DNA of 60,436 nucleotides from an uncultured Bacilli bacterium. Its GTDB lineage: Bacteria; Bacillota_I; Bacilli_A; RF39; UBA660. The notes below the pieces were generated by a model. That model saw only the letters and a list, made by a program, of their open reading frames with translations. It made no database searches and was not told the DNA's origin. Made by a program: the position numbers and the translations under genes. Positions 15,948 through 25,709 of this stretch are shown piece after piece (positions within the stretch are counted from its first letter, which is position 1; each line of letters begins with the position of its first letter). Location of the stretch: assembly GCA_910576985.1 (NCBI GenBank), contig CAJTLA010000001.1:1-60436 (forward strand), read 5' to 3'.

Positions 15948-18900
15948 CTAAATCTTTTGTTGCTTATAGCACCCATTGCCATTAATCAAGTCAATTATTG
16001 CAATTATGATCTGAATTATATTCATTTGACCATCAAATAATTCTAGAATACTTCCATAATTAGTAAATGGATCTTCATTTAAAATACGTTTGTCTATTAC
16101 TCCATTTTTCATAATATAATTTTTAATTAAGTTTAGAAATCTTGTCTGTTCGACATTTAGTTCGTTATCATTTTCAAATTTAGAAAATTCTCTGTCTATT
16201 GCCTCCTTAGATAAACCAACAGTCTTTCTTACCAATAGTACTAGTGATTCATCATTATAGTTTATCTTATATTCTGCTTCATTTGAATTTAAATCAGCAA
16301 ATAATATTTCTTGTAATTTATTAATTTCTTTAGAACTAATTCTTTCATTATTTCTAATTTTATTAATAATTTCATTATCCATATGATTTTTCAAATAGAA
16401 ATTAATTTTTTTCTTATAATCAGATAAATCTTGTTGTTCAATTTTTCTGTCATCATGTTCAACTATATTAATATCATCACTAAAATCAGTGTAAACAGCT
16501 TTTCTAATTCTTTTTGGCAAATACTTGATTAACTCTCTTAACGAATCTCTTATTCTATCTATTTCAAAAATATCTGCTTTATTTATATAGTCCTCTTTTA
16601 ACAATTTTTGAACATCATCTTTTTTGTTAGCGACTTGTGGAATATTCATTAATCCTATAAGACCTTCTCCAATATGAGATAATCTACTTTTTTCTCTTTC
16701 ATATCTCATATTTAACATTTTTGATAATTCTATAGATAACATTAATCGGTCAAATTGTTTTGCAGTTTCATCATTATCATTTGACATAATTAATGAAGTC
16801 AAATTATCCTTAATTTCTTTTACTGCTAAATCAGTTAAATTATTCCAATTAACAATGTCTTTATACTTCTCAACATACTGCATTTTTTGTTTAACGTCAA
16901 ATTTTAAAGTATTAAGAGAAGAAATAGTATCAACGAGTTGTTCTAATAAAATATTTTTATACCACAAATATTCATTATCATTTAAGTAATCTACTTTCTG
17001 TAATTCTCTTAATATATCCACCTTCAATTCAAATATAAATTGCGATAGGCTCATTCCAATTGTACATTCTTTGCCTTTCGGATTTTGATCAAAAAATTCA
17101 AAATTTTGACAAGCATCAAATATATAAAATTCTTTTTTATCTTTCCCCCATCCGAACAAATCTGGACATAGTCTAGTTCCTCGACCAATCATTTGCAAAA
17201 ATTTAACTTTAGATTTTACTTCCTTAAAAAATACTAAATTTACTATTTCAGGAATATCAATTCCGGTATCTAACATATCTACGGATATTGCTATTTGTGG
17301 CATTTTAGTACAATCAGAAAAATCTTCTATGAGTGATGAATAATAATTTGTATGAATATCTATAACTCTAGCAAAATGTCCATTATACTGCGGAAATAAT
17401 ATATTAAACCTTTTTTCTATAACTTCAGCATGTTTATGATTTTTGGCAAATATAATGGTTTTACCAAGCTTATCATTGCTTTCCACTTTTAATCCCTTTT
17501 CCATCATAACAGTCAAAATTTTATCTATTGTATCATTGTTAAATAGCCAACTATTTATATCAGATGCTTTTACAGAATCAACTATCTCCTCATCTTCAGC
17601 AAATGTATCCTCAAATTCTTCTTTGTCTTTATCTGACAATTCATCATATTTAATACCATCTCTAATAAAACCAGTAGAACATTCAATTGTATGATAATCA
17701 ACTAGGAAACCATTAGCAACAGCTTCTTCATATTCATATGAATAGGTAGGTACATTATCCTGAAGTTCAAATATTTTATAAGTATTTTTATCTATATCAC
17801 TTCGAGGTGTAGCTGTTAATCCTAACAGTAATCCATCAAAGTATTCAAATATGGCTTGATATTTTTTGTAAATGCTTCTGTGAGCTTCATCAACTATAAT
17901 CAAATCAAAATGACCCACTGTAAATAGTTTCTTATCATCTTTTGTTTTTATATCATCAATTGCATTCATCATTGTTTGATAAGTAGAAAATACCATCCTT
18001 GCATTTTCAGCATTTTCTTTTTCAAAAGTTAAATTAATTGTAGATAATGATGGAATTAATTTATTAAAGCTCTTTTTGGCTTGTTTTACTAATTCTGCTC
18101 TGTCCGCTAAAAATAAGACATTCTTAACCCAATTTGAATTTGTTAGCACATCTACTATAGAAACTGCTGTTCTTGTCTTACCTGTTCCTGTGGCCATCAC
18201 TAACAATCCCTTTCTTTGATGATTGTTCAAATCATCGCAAAAAGCTTTAATGGCTTCCTGTTGATAAGTTCTATTAGTAATAGTATCATCTATAGATATA
18301 TTTTTTAAATCTTTTTTCAAAGTTCTTCTATCTATTAGTAATTGTAATTGTTCTTGTGTATAATAACCTGATACTTTTCTATACGGATAATTACAATCAT
18401 CCCACATATAAATATCAAACCCATTAGTAAAGAAAATTACTGGTCTTTGTCCATATTTATTTTCTAAACAATCAGCATATATTTTAGCTTGCTGCTGCCC
18501 AACTCTAGCATCCTTAGAAGTTCTTTTTGCTTCTACTAAAGCAACAGGCTTACCATTTGCACCCATTAGAACATAATCGACGAATCCGTCACCTGATACA
18601 TTCGGCATTCCAGTTACAGGCAACTCCTCAACCATATTTTTATTAATTTCCCATCCAGCTATTTCTAAATCTAAATCAATATATTGTTTACGAGTCTTAA
18701 ACTCTGATATATCTTTAATATCAAATGGAATAGAACTTTCTCTTTGTTTTCTTATTTTTGAAGTTTCATTTCTTAATGATTCAAATTCTTTTTGTAGTTG
18801 TTCAATTGTCTTCTCATTAGCTTCTAATCTTTCTAATAGTTCTAATTTTTCTTTTTCTAATGCTTTATTATTTACAGGGTCAGAAACAATAGATTCATTA

Positions 18901-19301
18901 AATCGATGTTCAATATAATTATCACAATATAAATATGTGATCCATAGCATAAAGTCATGTAAATTTTTTAATGATAATAATGATTCTTGTTTTTTTATTT
19001 TTGTATTGCTATGAACTGCTTGATTACCAAGTTTTTGAATATAAATTATTTTTTTCAATAAATTAGTATCTATAATATTTTTAAAATTTCTATCATGAAT
19101 TAAAGTAGCTAAAGTTTGTTGATAAGGTATTTTTAAATCTCCATCTACACCGTATACCCATTTAATCCCTAACTCTAAAGCTTTTCTAGACATAATAGCA
19201 CTAGTTGTTGCTGTTATAGTTAAACTTCTTTCAGCCTCAATACAAGCATTTTTAATATCAATCAATCTGCTATCACTTATAAAATCAAAATTTGACATCA
19301 T
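15948..19301 (-). CDS. hsdR: Type I restriction endonuclease, R (motor/nuclease) subunit
   Basis: This 1117-residue protein has an N-terminal DUF4145-like helical region, a coiled coil near residues 150-195 and a nuclease-like domain around GDGFVDYVLM...VALVEAKR (PD-(D/E)XK type). An SF2 helicase motor follows with Walker A MATGTGKTRTA, DEAH box IVDEAHRS, LGLTATPR and MIGRGTRLC. An EcoEI-type C-terminal region completes it. HsdR translocates and cuts DNA with HsdM and HsdS. The ATG at 19301 has GGAG seven bases upstream. It lies downstream of hsdM and the hsdS genes in the same direction, separated from them by the recombinase. Confidence 0.93.
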   Translation of the reverse strand: MMSNFDFISDSRLIDIKNACIEAERSLTITATTSAIMSRKALELGIKWVYGVDGDLKIPYQQTLATLIHDRNFKNIIDTNLLKKIIYIQKLGNQAVHSNTKIKKQESLLSLKNLHDFMLWITYLYCDNYIEHRFNESIVSDPVNNKALEKEKLELLERLEANEKTIEQLQKEFESLRNETSKIRKQRESSIPFDIKDISEFKTRKQYIDLDLEIAGWEINKNMVEELPVTGMPNVSGDGFVDYVLMGANGKPVALVEAKRTSKDARVGQQQAKIYADCLENKYGQRPVIFFTNGFDIYMWDDCNYPYRKVSGYYTQEQLQLLIDRRTLKKDLKNISIDDTITNRTYQQEAIKAFCDDLNNHQRKGLLVMATGTGKTRTAVSIVDVLTNSNWVKNVLFLADRAELVKQAKKSFNKLIPSLSTINLTFEKENAENARMVFSTYQTMMNAIDDIKTKDDKKLFTVGHFDLIIVDEAHRSIYKKYQAIFEYFDGLLLGLTATPRSDIDKNTYKIFELQDNVPTYSYEYEEAVANGFLVDYHTIECSTGFIRDGIKYDELSDKDKEEFEDTFAEDEEIVDSVKASDINSWLFNNDTIDKILTVMMEKGLKVESNDKLGKTIIFAKNHKHAEVIEKRFNILFPQYNGHFARVIDIHTNYYSSLIEDFSDCTKMPQIAISVDMLDTGIDIPEIVNLVFFKEVKSKVKFLQMIGRGTRLCPDLFGWGKDKKEFYIFDACQNFEFFDQNPKGKECTIGMSLSQFIFELKVDILRELQKVDYLNDNEYLWYKNILLEQLVDTISSLNTLKFDVKQKMQYVEKYKDIVNWNNLTDLAVKEIKDNLTSLIMSNDNDETAKQFDRLMLSIELSKMLNMRYEREKSRLSHIGEGLIGLMNIPQVANKKDDVQKLLKEDYINKADIFEIDRIRDSLRELIKYLPKRIRKAVYTDFSDDINIVEHDDRKIEQQDLSDYKKKINFYLKNHMDNEIINKIRNNERISSKEINKLQEILFADLNSNEAEYKINYNDESLVLLVRKTVGLSKEAIDREFSKFENDNELNVEQTRFLNLIKNYIMKNGVIDKRILNEDPFTNYGSILELFDGQMNIIQIIIAIIDLINGNGCYKQQKI

Positions 19302-19336
19302 CAACCAACTCCAAATTTAATAATCTCAACATAATT

Positions 19337-19742
19337 TTACCATAAATTCGACAATTTACCTATAATTTCCAGCATTTTCGCACTTACAAATTTCTGTTTA
19401 TCGATTTGTTCTACTATTTTAGCAAACTTATTTTGTAGTTCAATTGGTGGTAATATTATAATTAGTCTATTTAACATTTGTTGATTAATATTATTAATAT
19501 TTTCACCTCTATTATCCTTCTTTTTCTTTACTTCCGTTTGATCTAACAAAAACTATATCATTGTTTTGTAAGTAATAATTCGGATTAATTTTATCATTTA
19601 AAACAATTTTATCTAGCTGTTCCATTTTAAATATTATCTTTCCATTTTTAAAGTTTCCTATATTTCCTAAATTATCAGTTTCCCACTTTTTATCATTTGT
19701 AACTGGATCACCAAACATCTCGACAAACTGAGATTTTGAAAT
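19337..19742 (-). pseudogene. hsdS: hsdS fragment with internal deletion and frameshift
   Basis: Two overlapping frames make up the second half of a specificity subunit. The first contains the central conserved segment SQFVEMFGDPVTNDKKW and the start of a target-recognition domain. The second contains the C-terminal conserved region ILPPIELQNKFAKIVEQIDKQKF. The bulk of the recognition domain is missing and the frames do not join. The fragment starts right after the recombinase stop codon, with no start of its own. It shares 52 of 55 bases (19682-19736) with the intact hsdS and acts, or once acted, as a silent partner for recombination. Confidence 0.8.
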
Positions 19743-19745
19743 GTA

Positions 19746-20727
19746 CTAGCAAATATATTTATGATGAGATAATTTAACATTATTTTGATTAACTATAGTA
19801 TATTGTAATGTAGTATCTATTTTGGCATGACCTAATAATCTCTGTGCTTGTTCTATTGGCATTCCCTTATCAATTGCTTTTGTTGCCATAGTTCTTCTAA
19901 ACTTATGAGGATGCACCCTTTGTAGCTCTAAATCTCTTCCTAATTTTCTTAATCTTATTTCTCCCCCACTAATTTCTAGTCTGTCATAGGGTGAGAGCAA
20001 GCTAACAAATAAAGCTAGATTATCATCATTTCTCATTGATAAATATTTCTCTAAATGTAATTTAGTCCTTGCGTCAAAATAAATTTCTCTTTCCTTACTA
20101 CCTTTACCAAATACAATACATAATCTATCTTCAAAACTAATATCATTTTTATTTAATTTAACTAATTCACCTACTCTCACTCCTGTAGAAGTTAAAAAAT
20201 CTATCAATGCTAAGTCTCTTATTTCCTCACAACTATCTCTTAACTTTTCTATTGTTTCATCTGAATATGTCTCTCGCACTACTTTGGTTGTTTTAATTTT
20301 ATGTATTCTTCTAATCGGACTTTTTATAATATAATCTTCATCTTCAAGCCAAGAAAAGAAGCTAGAAAATATTCTTCTAACATTATCTATAGTTACTTTA
20401 CTACAATTATTTTTTTCCTGATATGATGTTAAATAACCCCTTAAATCATCAGTATCTACAGTTTTAATTTCTTTCTTTATTTGTTCTAACATGTTATCTA
20501 TTGTTGTCTTATAATAATTTAATGTCCTTTTCTGAGCAACCTTCTACTTTTTTTGATGAAATAAATAGTTCTGCATAATCTACATCATCCTTTTTATTCT
20601 TTTCCACTTCAATTACATCATATTTATATAAATTATATTCTAAAATTTCATTTAGTTTTTCTAATTGATAGTTATTTAAATATGAGTTCATTTCAGAATT
20701 AATTGTTCTAATTAAACTATTCTTCAT
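19746..20727 (-). pseudogene. Tyrosine recombinase of the hsdS shuffling type, broken by one extra base
   Basis: Two abutting frames together encode a full-length XerC/D-type integrase. An N-terminal part (20509-20727) ends ...EGCSEKDIK, and a C-terminal part (19746-20492) has the SAM-like arm-binding region and catalytic residues: R in TGVRVGEL, HKFRR, H in LLGHAKIDTT and Tyr in LQYTIVN. Removing one T in the run at about 20511-20520 restores a continuous KYYKTTIDNML join. Integrases of this kind sit inside type I loci and exchange hsdS recognition domains. As read, the enzyme cannot be made at full length unless the ribosome shifts frame or the base is a sequencing error. Confidence 0.85.
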
Positions 20728-20786
20728 ATATACCAATCCCCATTTTTAGAACGGCATATATTATAACATAGAAAAAAAAGAGCGTT

Positions 20787-21926
20787 TTAATCAAAATACT
20801 CCTGCATCAATGATGACTTCATTTCTTCTAATTTTTTTAAGCTCTTTTCAAATTCAAATTTCTGTTTATCGATTTGTTCAAAGATTTCACCAAAACGAAT
20901 TTGAAGATCTAATGGTGGAAAAATAAACTCTAAATTACCTAATTGATTTTTACTAAGTATTCCCTTCAGAGACATATTTACTGGTGTATGAAGATATTTT
21001 TTAGACAAAACAAATTGCTCATACATAAAATAAACATTATTACTCTTTGGATTAATTCCATTTATTTGTTGATTAAAGGATACTTTACGATTTGTTATAC
21101 CTACATTTCCTATGGAATTTAAACTTCCTGCAATGCATGTCATTAATATGCAACCACTGTCTAAATATCGGCCTACCCTTAAGCCTTCAAAAGATAATGA
21201 TTCTTTTGCCTTTGTTAGATATGTATAATCATTTAATATATTGTCAGATTTTATCCATTCAATATCGTCTCCATAATATGAACCAACTTTTCTTGAAGGA
21301 GTATTTCCTGTTGTAATTTCACATTCATCAAATAATCTTCTTTTTTTCCACTTTTTATCATTTGTGATTGGATCTCCAAACATCTCGACAAACTGAGATT
21401 TTATAATATTATTACAACAAATTATTTGTTTTTTTCTTATATCTATATTATTATAAACTTTATCAAAAACCTTAATTATTTTATATTGGATCTCTAATGA
21501 TGGTATTTCTAAATTATATTCTTTTAACCACTCAGTGCTCATATTCAATTGTGCTATCCCTTGCGATGAATTTATACAATCAAATTCAAATTTTTTAGAA
21601 TTTAAAATATAATATAAAAATTTAGGTATTACTTTTTCCTTATTCACTCGTAAACAACATACTCGTTGATTTAAATATGCAGGTAAAAATTCTTTTGTAA
21701 CCAATGCACATCTTCCAACATTTCCTGTTAGAGAAATTAACAAGTCATTTTCTTGTAATTCATATTTTTCTAATTGACTATCAAATTCATAAAATACAGG
21801 TTTTTCATCTTCTATAAAACCAGATTGAACATTTGTTATTCTAATTACTCTATGTCCATCATTTACATATTTTGAACTTTTAAAGGCATATCCATTTAAT
21901 ACATTTGAAATTTCTTTAATTTTCAT
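20787..21926 (-). CDS. hsdS: Type I restriction-modification specificity subunit (full length)
   Basis: This 379-residue HsdS chooses the bipartite DNA site for the methylase and endonuclease. It has two target-recognition domains. The first covers about residues 1-150 (NGYAFKSSKYVNDG, GNVGRCALV). The central conserved helix follows with KSQFVEMFGDP, then the second domain at about residues 195-335 (ITTGNTPSRKVGSYYG) and the C-terminal conserved helix (FEQIDKQKFEFE). The ATG overlaps the stop of the preceding half-length hsdS (ATGA), with AAGGAG upstream. DNA blocks at 21348-21402 and 20855-20879 are repeated in the downstream fragment. Confidence 0.92.
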   Translation of the reverse strand: MKIKEISNVLNGYAFKSSKYVNDGHRVIRITNVQSGFIEDEKPVFYEFDSQLEKYELQENDLLISLTGNVGRCALVTKEFLPAYLNQRVCCLRVNKEKVIPKFLYYILNSKKFEFDCINSSQGIAQLNMSTEWLKEYNLEIPSLEIQYKIIKVFDKVYNNIDIRKKQIICCNNIIKSQFVEMFGDPITNDKKWKKRRLFDECEITTGNTPSRKVGSYYGDDIEWIKSDNILNDYTYLTKAKESLSFEGLRVGRYLDSGCILMTCIAGSLNSIGNVGITNRKVSFNQQINGINPKSNNVYFMYEQFVLSKKYLHTPVNMSLKGILSKNQLGNLEFIFPPLDLQIRFGEIFEQIDKQKFEFEKSLKKLEEMKSSLMQEYFD

Positions 21927-22468
21927 AGATACATCTCCTTAACAAACTGAGATTTGACTAGCTGTTCCAATTTACCTATCTGATTACTTTTTATGTTAAT
22001 TAGATTGTCTATCATTGTTAATCTCTCTATTATTTTTTCTTGTTCGCTTATAGTTGGTATATACTTTATTATTATTTTACTCAATCCTTCATTATTTAGT
22101 GCTTTCTGTGTGGCTCCTGAACATAATCTATTTTTTTTCGAATTAAATGATTCTGAGTTTAAATAATAATACAAATATTTTTGCATAACATTGTTATTAG
22201 GCGTTAAAACATAAAATCCTGTAGAATATATATTATTTATATTATCATTATTAGCACACAAAGTTTTAATAGTATCTTTCATCTTTGTAAATAAAACATC
22301 GCTATCATCAATCTGAACATTTGCTCTTGAGGGCTTGTCTTTATAAGATACACTTTCAAAATTTATTATTTCGTTATTTATAACCTCTCCCGTTGCAACA
22401 TATTTCTTCAATCTCTGATATTTCTTTACGGATTTCCCACCAACTTTGCAAATATCTAATAGTTTCAT
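21923..22468 (-). CDS. hsdS: Half-length type I specificity subunit (one recognition domain)
   Basis: This 181-residue protein has a single target-recognition domain (about residues 1-150) and one conserved helix ending in KLEQLVKSQFVKEMYL, then a stop. It therefore lacks the second domain of a normal HsdS. The gene begins immediately at the hsdM stop (GAGGAG ribosome site) and overlaps the next hsdS by four bases. Half-subunits can work as dimers in some type I systems, so it may be functional. It may equally be a product of recombination at the shared ACAAACTGAGATTT sequence (21942-21955). Confidence 0.85.
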   Translation of the reverse strand: MKLLDICKVGGKSVKKYQRLKKYVATGEVINNEIINFESVSYKDKPSRANVQIDDSDVLFTKMKDTIKTLCANNDNINNIYSTGFYVLTPNNNVMQKYLYYYLNSESFNSKKNRLCSGATQKALNNEGLSKIIIKYIPTISEQEKIIERLTMIDNLINIKSNQIGKLEQLVKSQFVKEMYL

Positions 22469-23917
22469 CTATAGCAACTCCTCTAGCTCTTTAAGTTGTT
22501 TTTGAAATTCTTCTTCCATATCCATAATTTGTTTTAATATTACTTTAGGATCTTCGTATTTTATTTTTTCTTGAATAATTTCTTTATATTTATTAATTGA
22601 TAAATCATAATCATTTTTGATTATTTCTTCTTTTGGAACAAAGAAAGATTTGTCTGTTCTCTGTCTATTTTCTTCAGAAGATAGATTATTATACCTTTTT
22701 ATAATATCTGGAATATCATTTTCTTGTGTTGGAGTTCTTTTAGCATCTAAACTGAAACCATCGGCTGTCATATCATAAAACCATACTTTATCTGTACCTC
22801 CAGTAGTTGTTTTAGTAAATATCATTACTGCTGTAGACACTCCTGCATATGGTTGAAATACTCCACTAGGCATAGAAATTATAGCTTCTAGTTTATTATT
22901 CTCTACTATTTCTTTTCTAATTGATTTATGTGCATTACTACTTCCAAACAATACACCATCAGGTACTATACAAGCACATCTGCCGCCTATTTTTAGACTT
23001 CTTAAAAATAATGCTAAAAATAATAATTCTGTTTTCTTAGTATTACAAATTTTTGATAAAGATGGAGATATTGTTGTTTCATCAATAGAACCTTTAAATG
23101 GAGGATTAGCTAATATTAATGAATACTTATCAGTATCTGTATTTTCTCCTGAGGCAGAATCTTTATATTCGATATTAGGATTATCGATTCCATGCATTAT
23201 CATATTCATTGCACTAATACTTAACATAGTATCATCAGTATCAAAACCATAAAACATTTCATTATTAAAATGATATTTTGTACTTTCACTATTAAATATA
23301 TCTGGGTAATTTTTTCTTAAATATTCACTTGATTCAAGTAGGAATCCACCTGTACCACATGCTGGATCACAAATTGTATCGATTGGAGTTGGTTTAACTA
23401 ATTCAACCATCATTTTAATAATGTGTCTAGGAGTTCTAAATTGACCATTTCTTCCTGCTGTTGCAAGTTTAGAAAGTAAATATTCGTAAATATCTCCTTT
23501 CGTATCTCTATCTTTCATTGGAATAGAGTCTAATTTGGTTACAACCTTTTCTAATACTAAGGCACTTGGAACCATAAATATTGATTTTTCCATATATTTT
23601 GAGAAAGATGAATCCTTTCCAGCTTTTAAATTTTTAATAAATGGAAAAATTTTAGTAGTCATTAGGTTAAACATTGCATCTGCTGATAAATTTTTAAATT
23701 TACTCCATCTACAGTTTTGGTGTTCTTCATCAAATATTCTATTAAATTTAACTCCTAATAATTGCTCTGTTTGCTCATTATTAGTTTCCACTTCGTCTAA
23801 TCCTTTTATAAACAACAAATATGTCATTTGCTTAATTACAGATAATGGATCTGTCATGCCACCATTTGCAAAATCTAGCCATATTGAATCGATTTTATTT
23901 TGAATAGCTTTTTCCAT
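22469..23917 (-). CDS. hsdM: Type I DNA methyltransferase M subunit (N6-adenine)
   Basis: This 482-residue HsdM has the N-terminal helical domain, the AdoMet-binding motif DPACGTGGFLLES near residue 185 and the catalytic NPPF motif in LANPPFKGSID near residue 270. A C-terminal helical tail (residues about 440-480) contacts HsdS. The length is standard. GGAGG precedes the ATG. It is the first gene of the restriction locus and leads into the hsdS genes at its stop codon. Confidence 0.95.
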   Translation of the reverse strand: MEKAIQNKIDSIWLDFANGGMTDPLSVIKQMTYLLFIKGLDEVETNNEQTEQLLGVKFNRIFDEEHQNCRWSKFKNLSADAMFNLMTTKIFPFIKNLKAGKDSSFSKYMEKSIFMVPSALVLEKVVTKLDSIPMKDRDTKGDIYEYLLSKLATAGRNGQFRTPRHIIKMMVELVKPTPIDTICDPACGTGGFLLESSEYLRKNYPDIFNSESTKYHFNNEMFYGFDTDDTMLSISAMNMIMHGIDNPNIEYKDSASGENTDTDKYSLILANPPFKGSIDETTISPSLSKICNTKKTELLFLALFLRSLKIGGRCACIVPDGVLFGSSNAHKSIRKEIVENNKLEAIISMPSGVFQPYAGVSTAVMIFTKTTTGGTDKVWFYDMTADGFSLDAKRTPTQENDIPDIIKRYNNLSSEENRQRTDKSFFVPKEEIIKNDYDLSINKYKEIIQEKIKYEDPKVILKQIMDMEEEFQKQLKELEELL

Positions 23918-23945
23918 GTTTAATTACCTCCTACACTTAATCTTT

Positions 23946-24377
23946 TTAATTCAAGTCATTTCTAAAGTATTTTGAATTTTCTTTAAACAACAAATAATTT
24001 ATATTGTAACCAAGTTCTTTTAAATATTTAATCATAAATATTACTGTTGTTCTAGTATTACCCTCCATAAAAGGATGCACTTGCCAAATACAAAAAGTAA
24101 AATTAGATACACTTATTATTTGATCTGATGCACTTAACTTTTTATAATCTTCTTGTCTTTCATCAGAAAAATCATAAATAAGATAGTCTTTAACCCTATT
24201 ATAATCACAATATACTACCGTATCACCATTCAATATTGCTTCATTTTTTGAGATATTAACTTCCCTAAACTTGCCAGCAAACTCATAGACATCTTTAAAT
24301 AAAAAGTAATGAACATATTTATAAAAATCTATCGTTAAATAAAACATATCCTTTTGTAATATTTGCATAATTCTCAA
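23946..24377 (-). CDS. Fic/DOC-family protein, probably truncated
   Basis: The protein contains the Fic core HPFMEGNTRTT (about residues 101-111) and the upstream DVYEFAGKFREVNIS segment. Fic enzymes usually transfer AMP to target proteins. Both ends look cut. In-frame homology continues upstream (NNSYNRHECDFVSL) with no ATG, so only a TTG (24377) or an internal ATG (24368) is available. The protein stops soon after KYFRNDLN, where Fic proteins normally continue. It is squeezed between the broken abiEii and hsdM. Whether it makes an active enzyme is doubtful. Confidence 0.7.
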   Translation of the reverse strand: MRIMQILQKDMFYLTIDFYKYVHYFLFKDVYEFAGKFREVNISKNEAILNGDTVVYCDYNRVKDYLIYDFSDERQEDYKKLSASDQIISVSNFTFCIWQVHPFMEGNTRTTVIFMIKYLKELGYNINYLLFKENSKYFRNDLN

Positions 24378-24415
24378 TGATACAAAATCACATTCATGTC
24401 TATTATAGCTATTGT

Positions 24416-24977
24416 TTAGATCATCATATATTTCTTTAGTTTACTTTCTAATTCATCAAATGATATTTCGTTCTTAATATTTAATTTCACTAATTCTTTC
24501 AGATATTCAGAAGGTGTTAAATTATCAACTTGCTGTAGTCCAATTGCCATTTTCCATCTACTATTATACTTTCCACGTCTTAAAACAGTTGATAATATAG
24601 TTTCAATATTATAGCTATTGATTAAAATACTTCTATCTTCAAATAATAATGGATATTTAAATTTCAATTCTTTTGATGTTACTTTATCATCAATAAATAT
24701 ATCAATTTCTAGATTTACTTTAGTGCTATTTATTCTGCCAGTAATATGATATTTATTACCATCATATTCATCTTCTTCTCTTATATCAGTAATACTTACA
24801 ATATCAAATTTAACTCCATCATTACAGCAAGTAATAATCCCCCTTTAATATAAAATTATCTTGATATTTTGAAACAGATATTCTTTCAAACATAAATCTT
24901 TGTAATGATTCATAATAATTTAAATTATATTTATCTTCAAGCTCTTTAGCTTTTAATTTAATTTTTCCTTCTACCAT
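24416..24977 (-). pseudogene. abiEii nucleotidyltransferase toxin gene, disrupted
   Basis: The N-terminal part reads MVEGKIKLKAKELEDKYNLN and reaches the FILKG segment of AbiEii-type nucleotidyltransferases. It then loses frame in a G run near 24843 (one base short for LKGGLLLAV). The C-terminal part reappears in a second frame with IVSITDIREEDEYDG, KYPLLFEDRSI and YNIETIL. A central stretch is also missing. Start and position (overlapping the abiEi stop by a few bases) fit a type IV toxin-antitoxin pair whose toxin is dead. Confidence 0.8.
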
Positions 24978-25558
24978 TTCATCATTACCTCCACAATTGT
25001 ATTAACTTTTTCATATATATTAAATATTTCTGCATATTCTAATAATTTATCAAGATCTTTATCTTTACTATGAAAATAATAATCTAATACTCTATTTTGA
25101 AGTTCTAAATCAAATTCTCCTTCAGTTCTTAACATGTCACAAATACATCTTTCTGCATTATATATTTTTACTGGATTACCATTTGGGCTTAGAGTTTCGA
25201 TTATCCCGATATCATAATACTTGTCTGAAACATAATGAATATTATAATTCCCTCTAACCCTTTTATTTCTTGGTATCGTTATATCAATTTCAGATGGTGT
25301 CTTAGTAGTAAGATTTAAAATGTGTAATGCTGTATTATATGAAAATACCACTAAAGGATACTTCTTTTGTAAAATAAAATATTCATCCTTAAGAATCTTT
25401 GTATCCATATATAAACCATGACTAACTTTTTCTATAATACTTTTATCAATATAAAATTGAATTTGAGATTTATAAATATTAAGTCTTAGTAATTCTGCAG
25501 TAGTAATATAACCATGACTTGTTTCTAAAAATTCTACCAATCTTTTCTCGTTATTCAT
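24971..25558 (-). CDS. AbiEi-type antitoxin (type IV toxin-antitoxin, phage abortive infection)
   Basis: This 195-residue protein has an N-terminal winged-helix domain (HGYITTAELLRLNIYKSQI) and a C-terminal AbiEi antitoxin domain (ALHILNLTTKTPSEIDITIP, YNAERCICDMLR). In known pairs AbiEi represses its own promoter and counters the AbiEii nucleotidyltransferase. Its stop codon overlaps the start of the disrupted abiEii. An extended -10 promoter lies upstream. The gene is intact although its toxin is not. Confidence 0.85.
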   Translation of the reverse strand: MNNEKRLVEFLETSHGYITTAELLRLNIYKSQIQFYIDKSIIEKVSHGLYMDTKILKDEYFILQKKYPLVVFSYNTALHILNLTTKTPSEIDITIPRNKRVRGNYNIHYVSDKYYDIGIIETLSPNGNPVKIYNAERCICDMLRTEGEFDLELQNRVLDYYFHSKDKDLDKLLEYAEIFNIYEKVNTIVEVMMKW

Positions 25559-25586
25559 AAAATCGCCTATTTACTTTTGTACACAC

Positions 25587-25595
25587 ATTATAACA
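25587..25595 (-). promoter_or_regulatory. Extended -10 promoter of abiEi
   Basis: TGTTATAAT on the minus strand, 29 bases before the abiEi ATG. No good -35 hexamer is visible. AbiEi would be expected to bind here, but no clear operator repeat was found. Confidence 0.5.
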
Positions 25596-25709
25596 TTTTG
25601 CCGAACAAAAATAAATACGGATTTATCAATTTGTCAAAAAATATTTTTTATTTGTGATATTTATTAGATACTAATAAAATTAAAACTTCATTTTTAAGAA
25701 TAAATTTCA

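Noticed and set aside
19337..21955. Invertible hsdS cassette
   Set aside because: All repeat copies found are in the same direction. No inverted pair was seen, so inversion is not supported.
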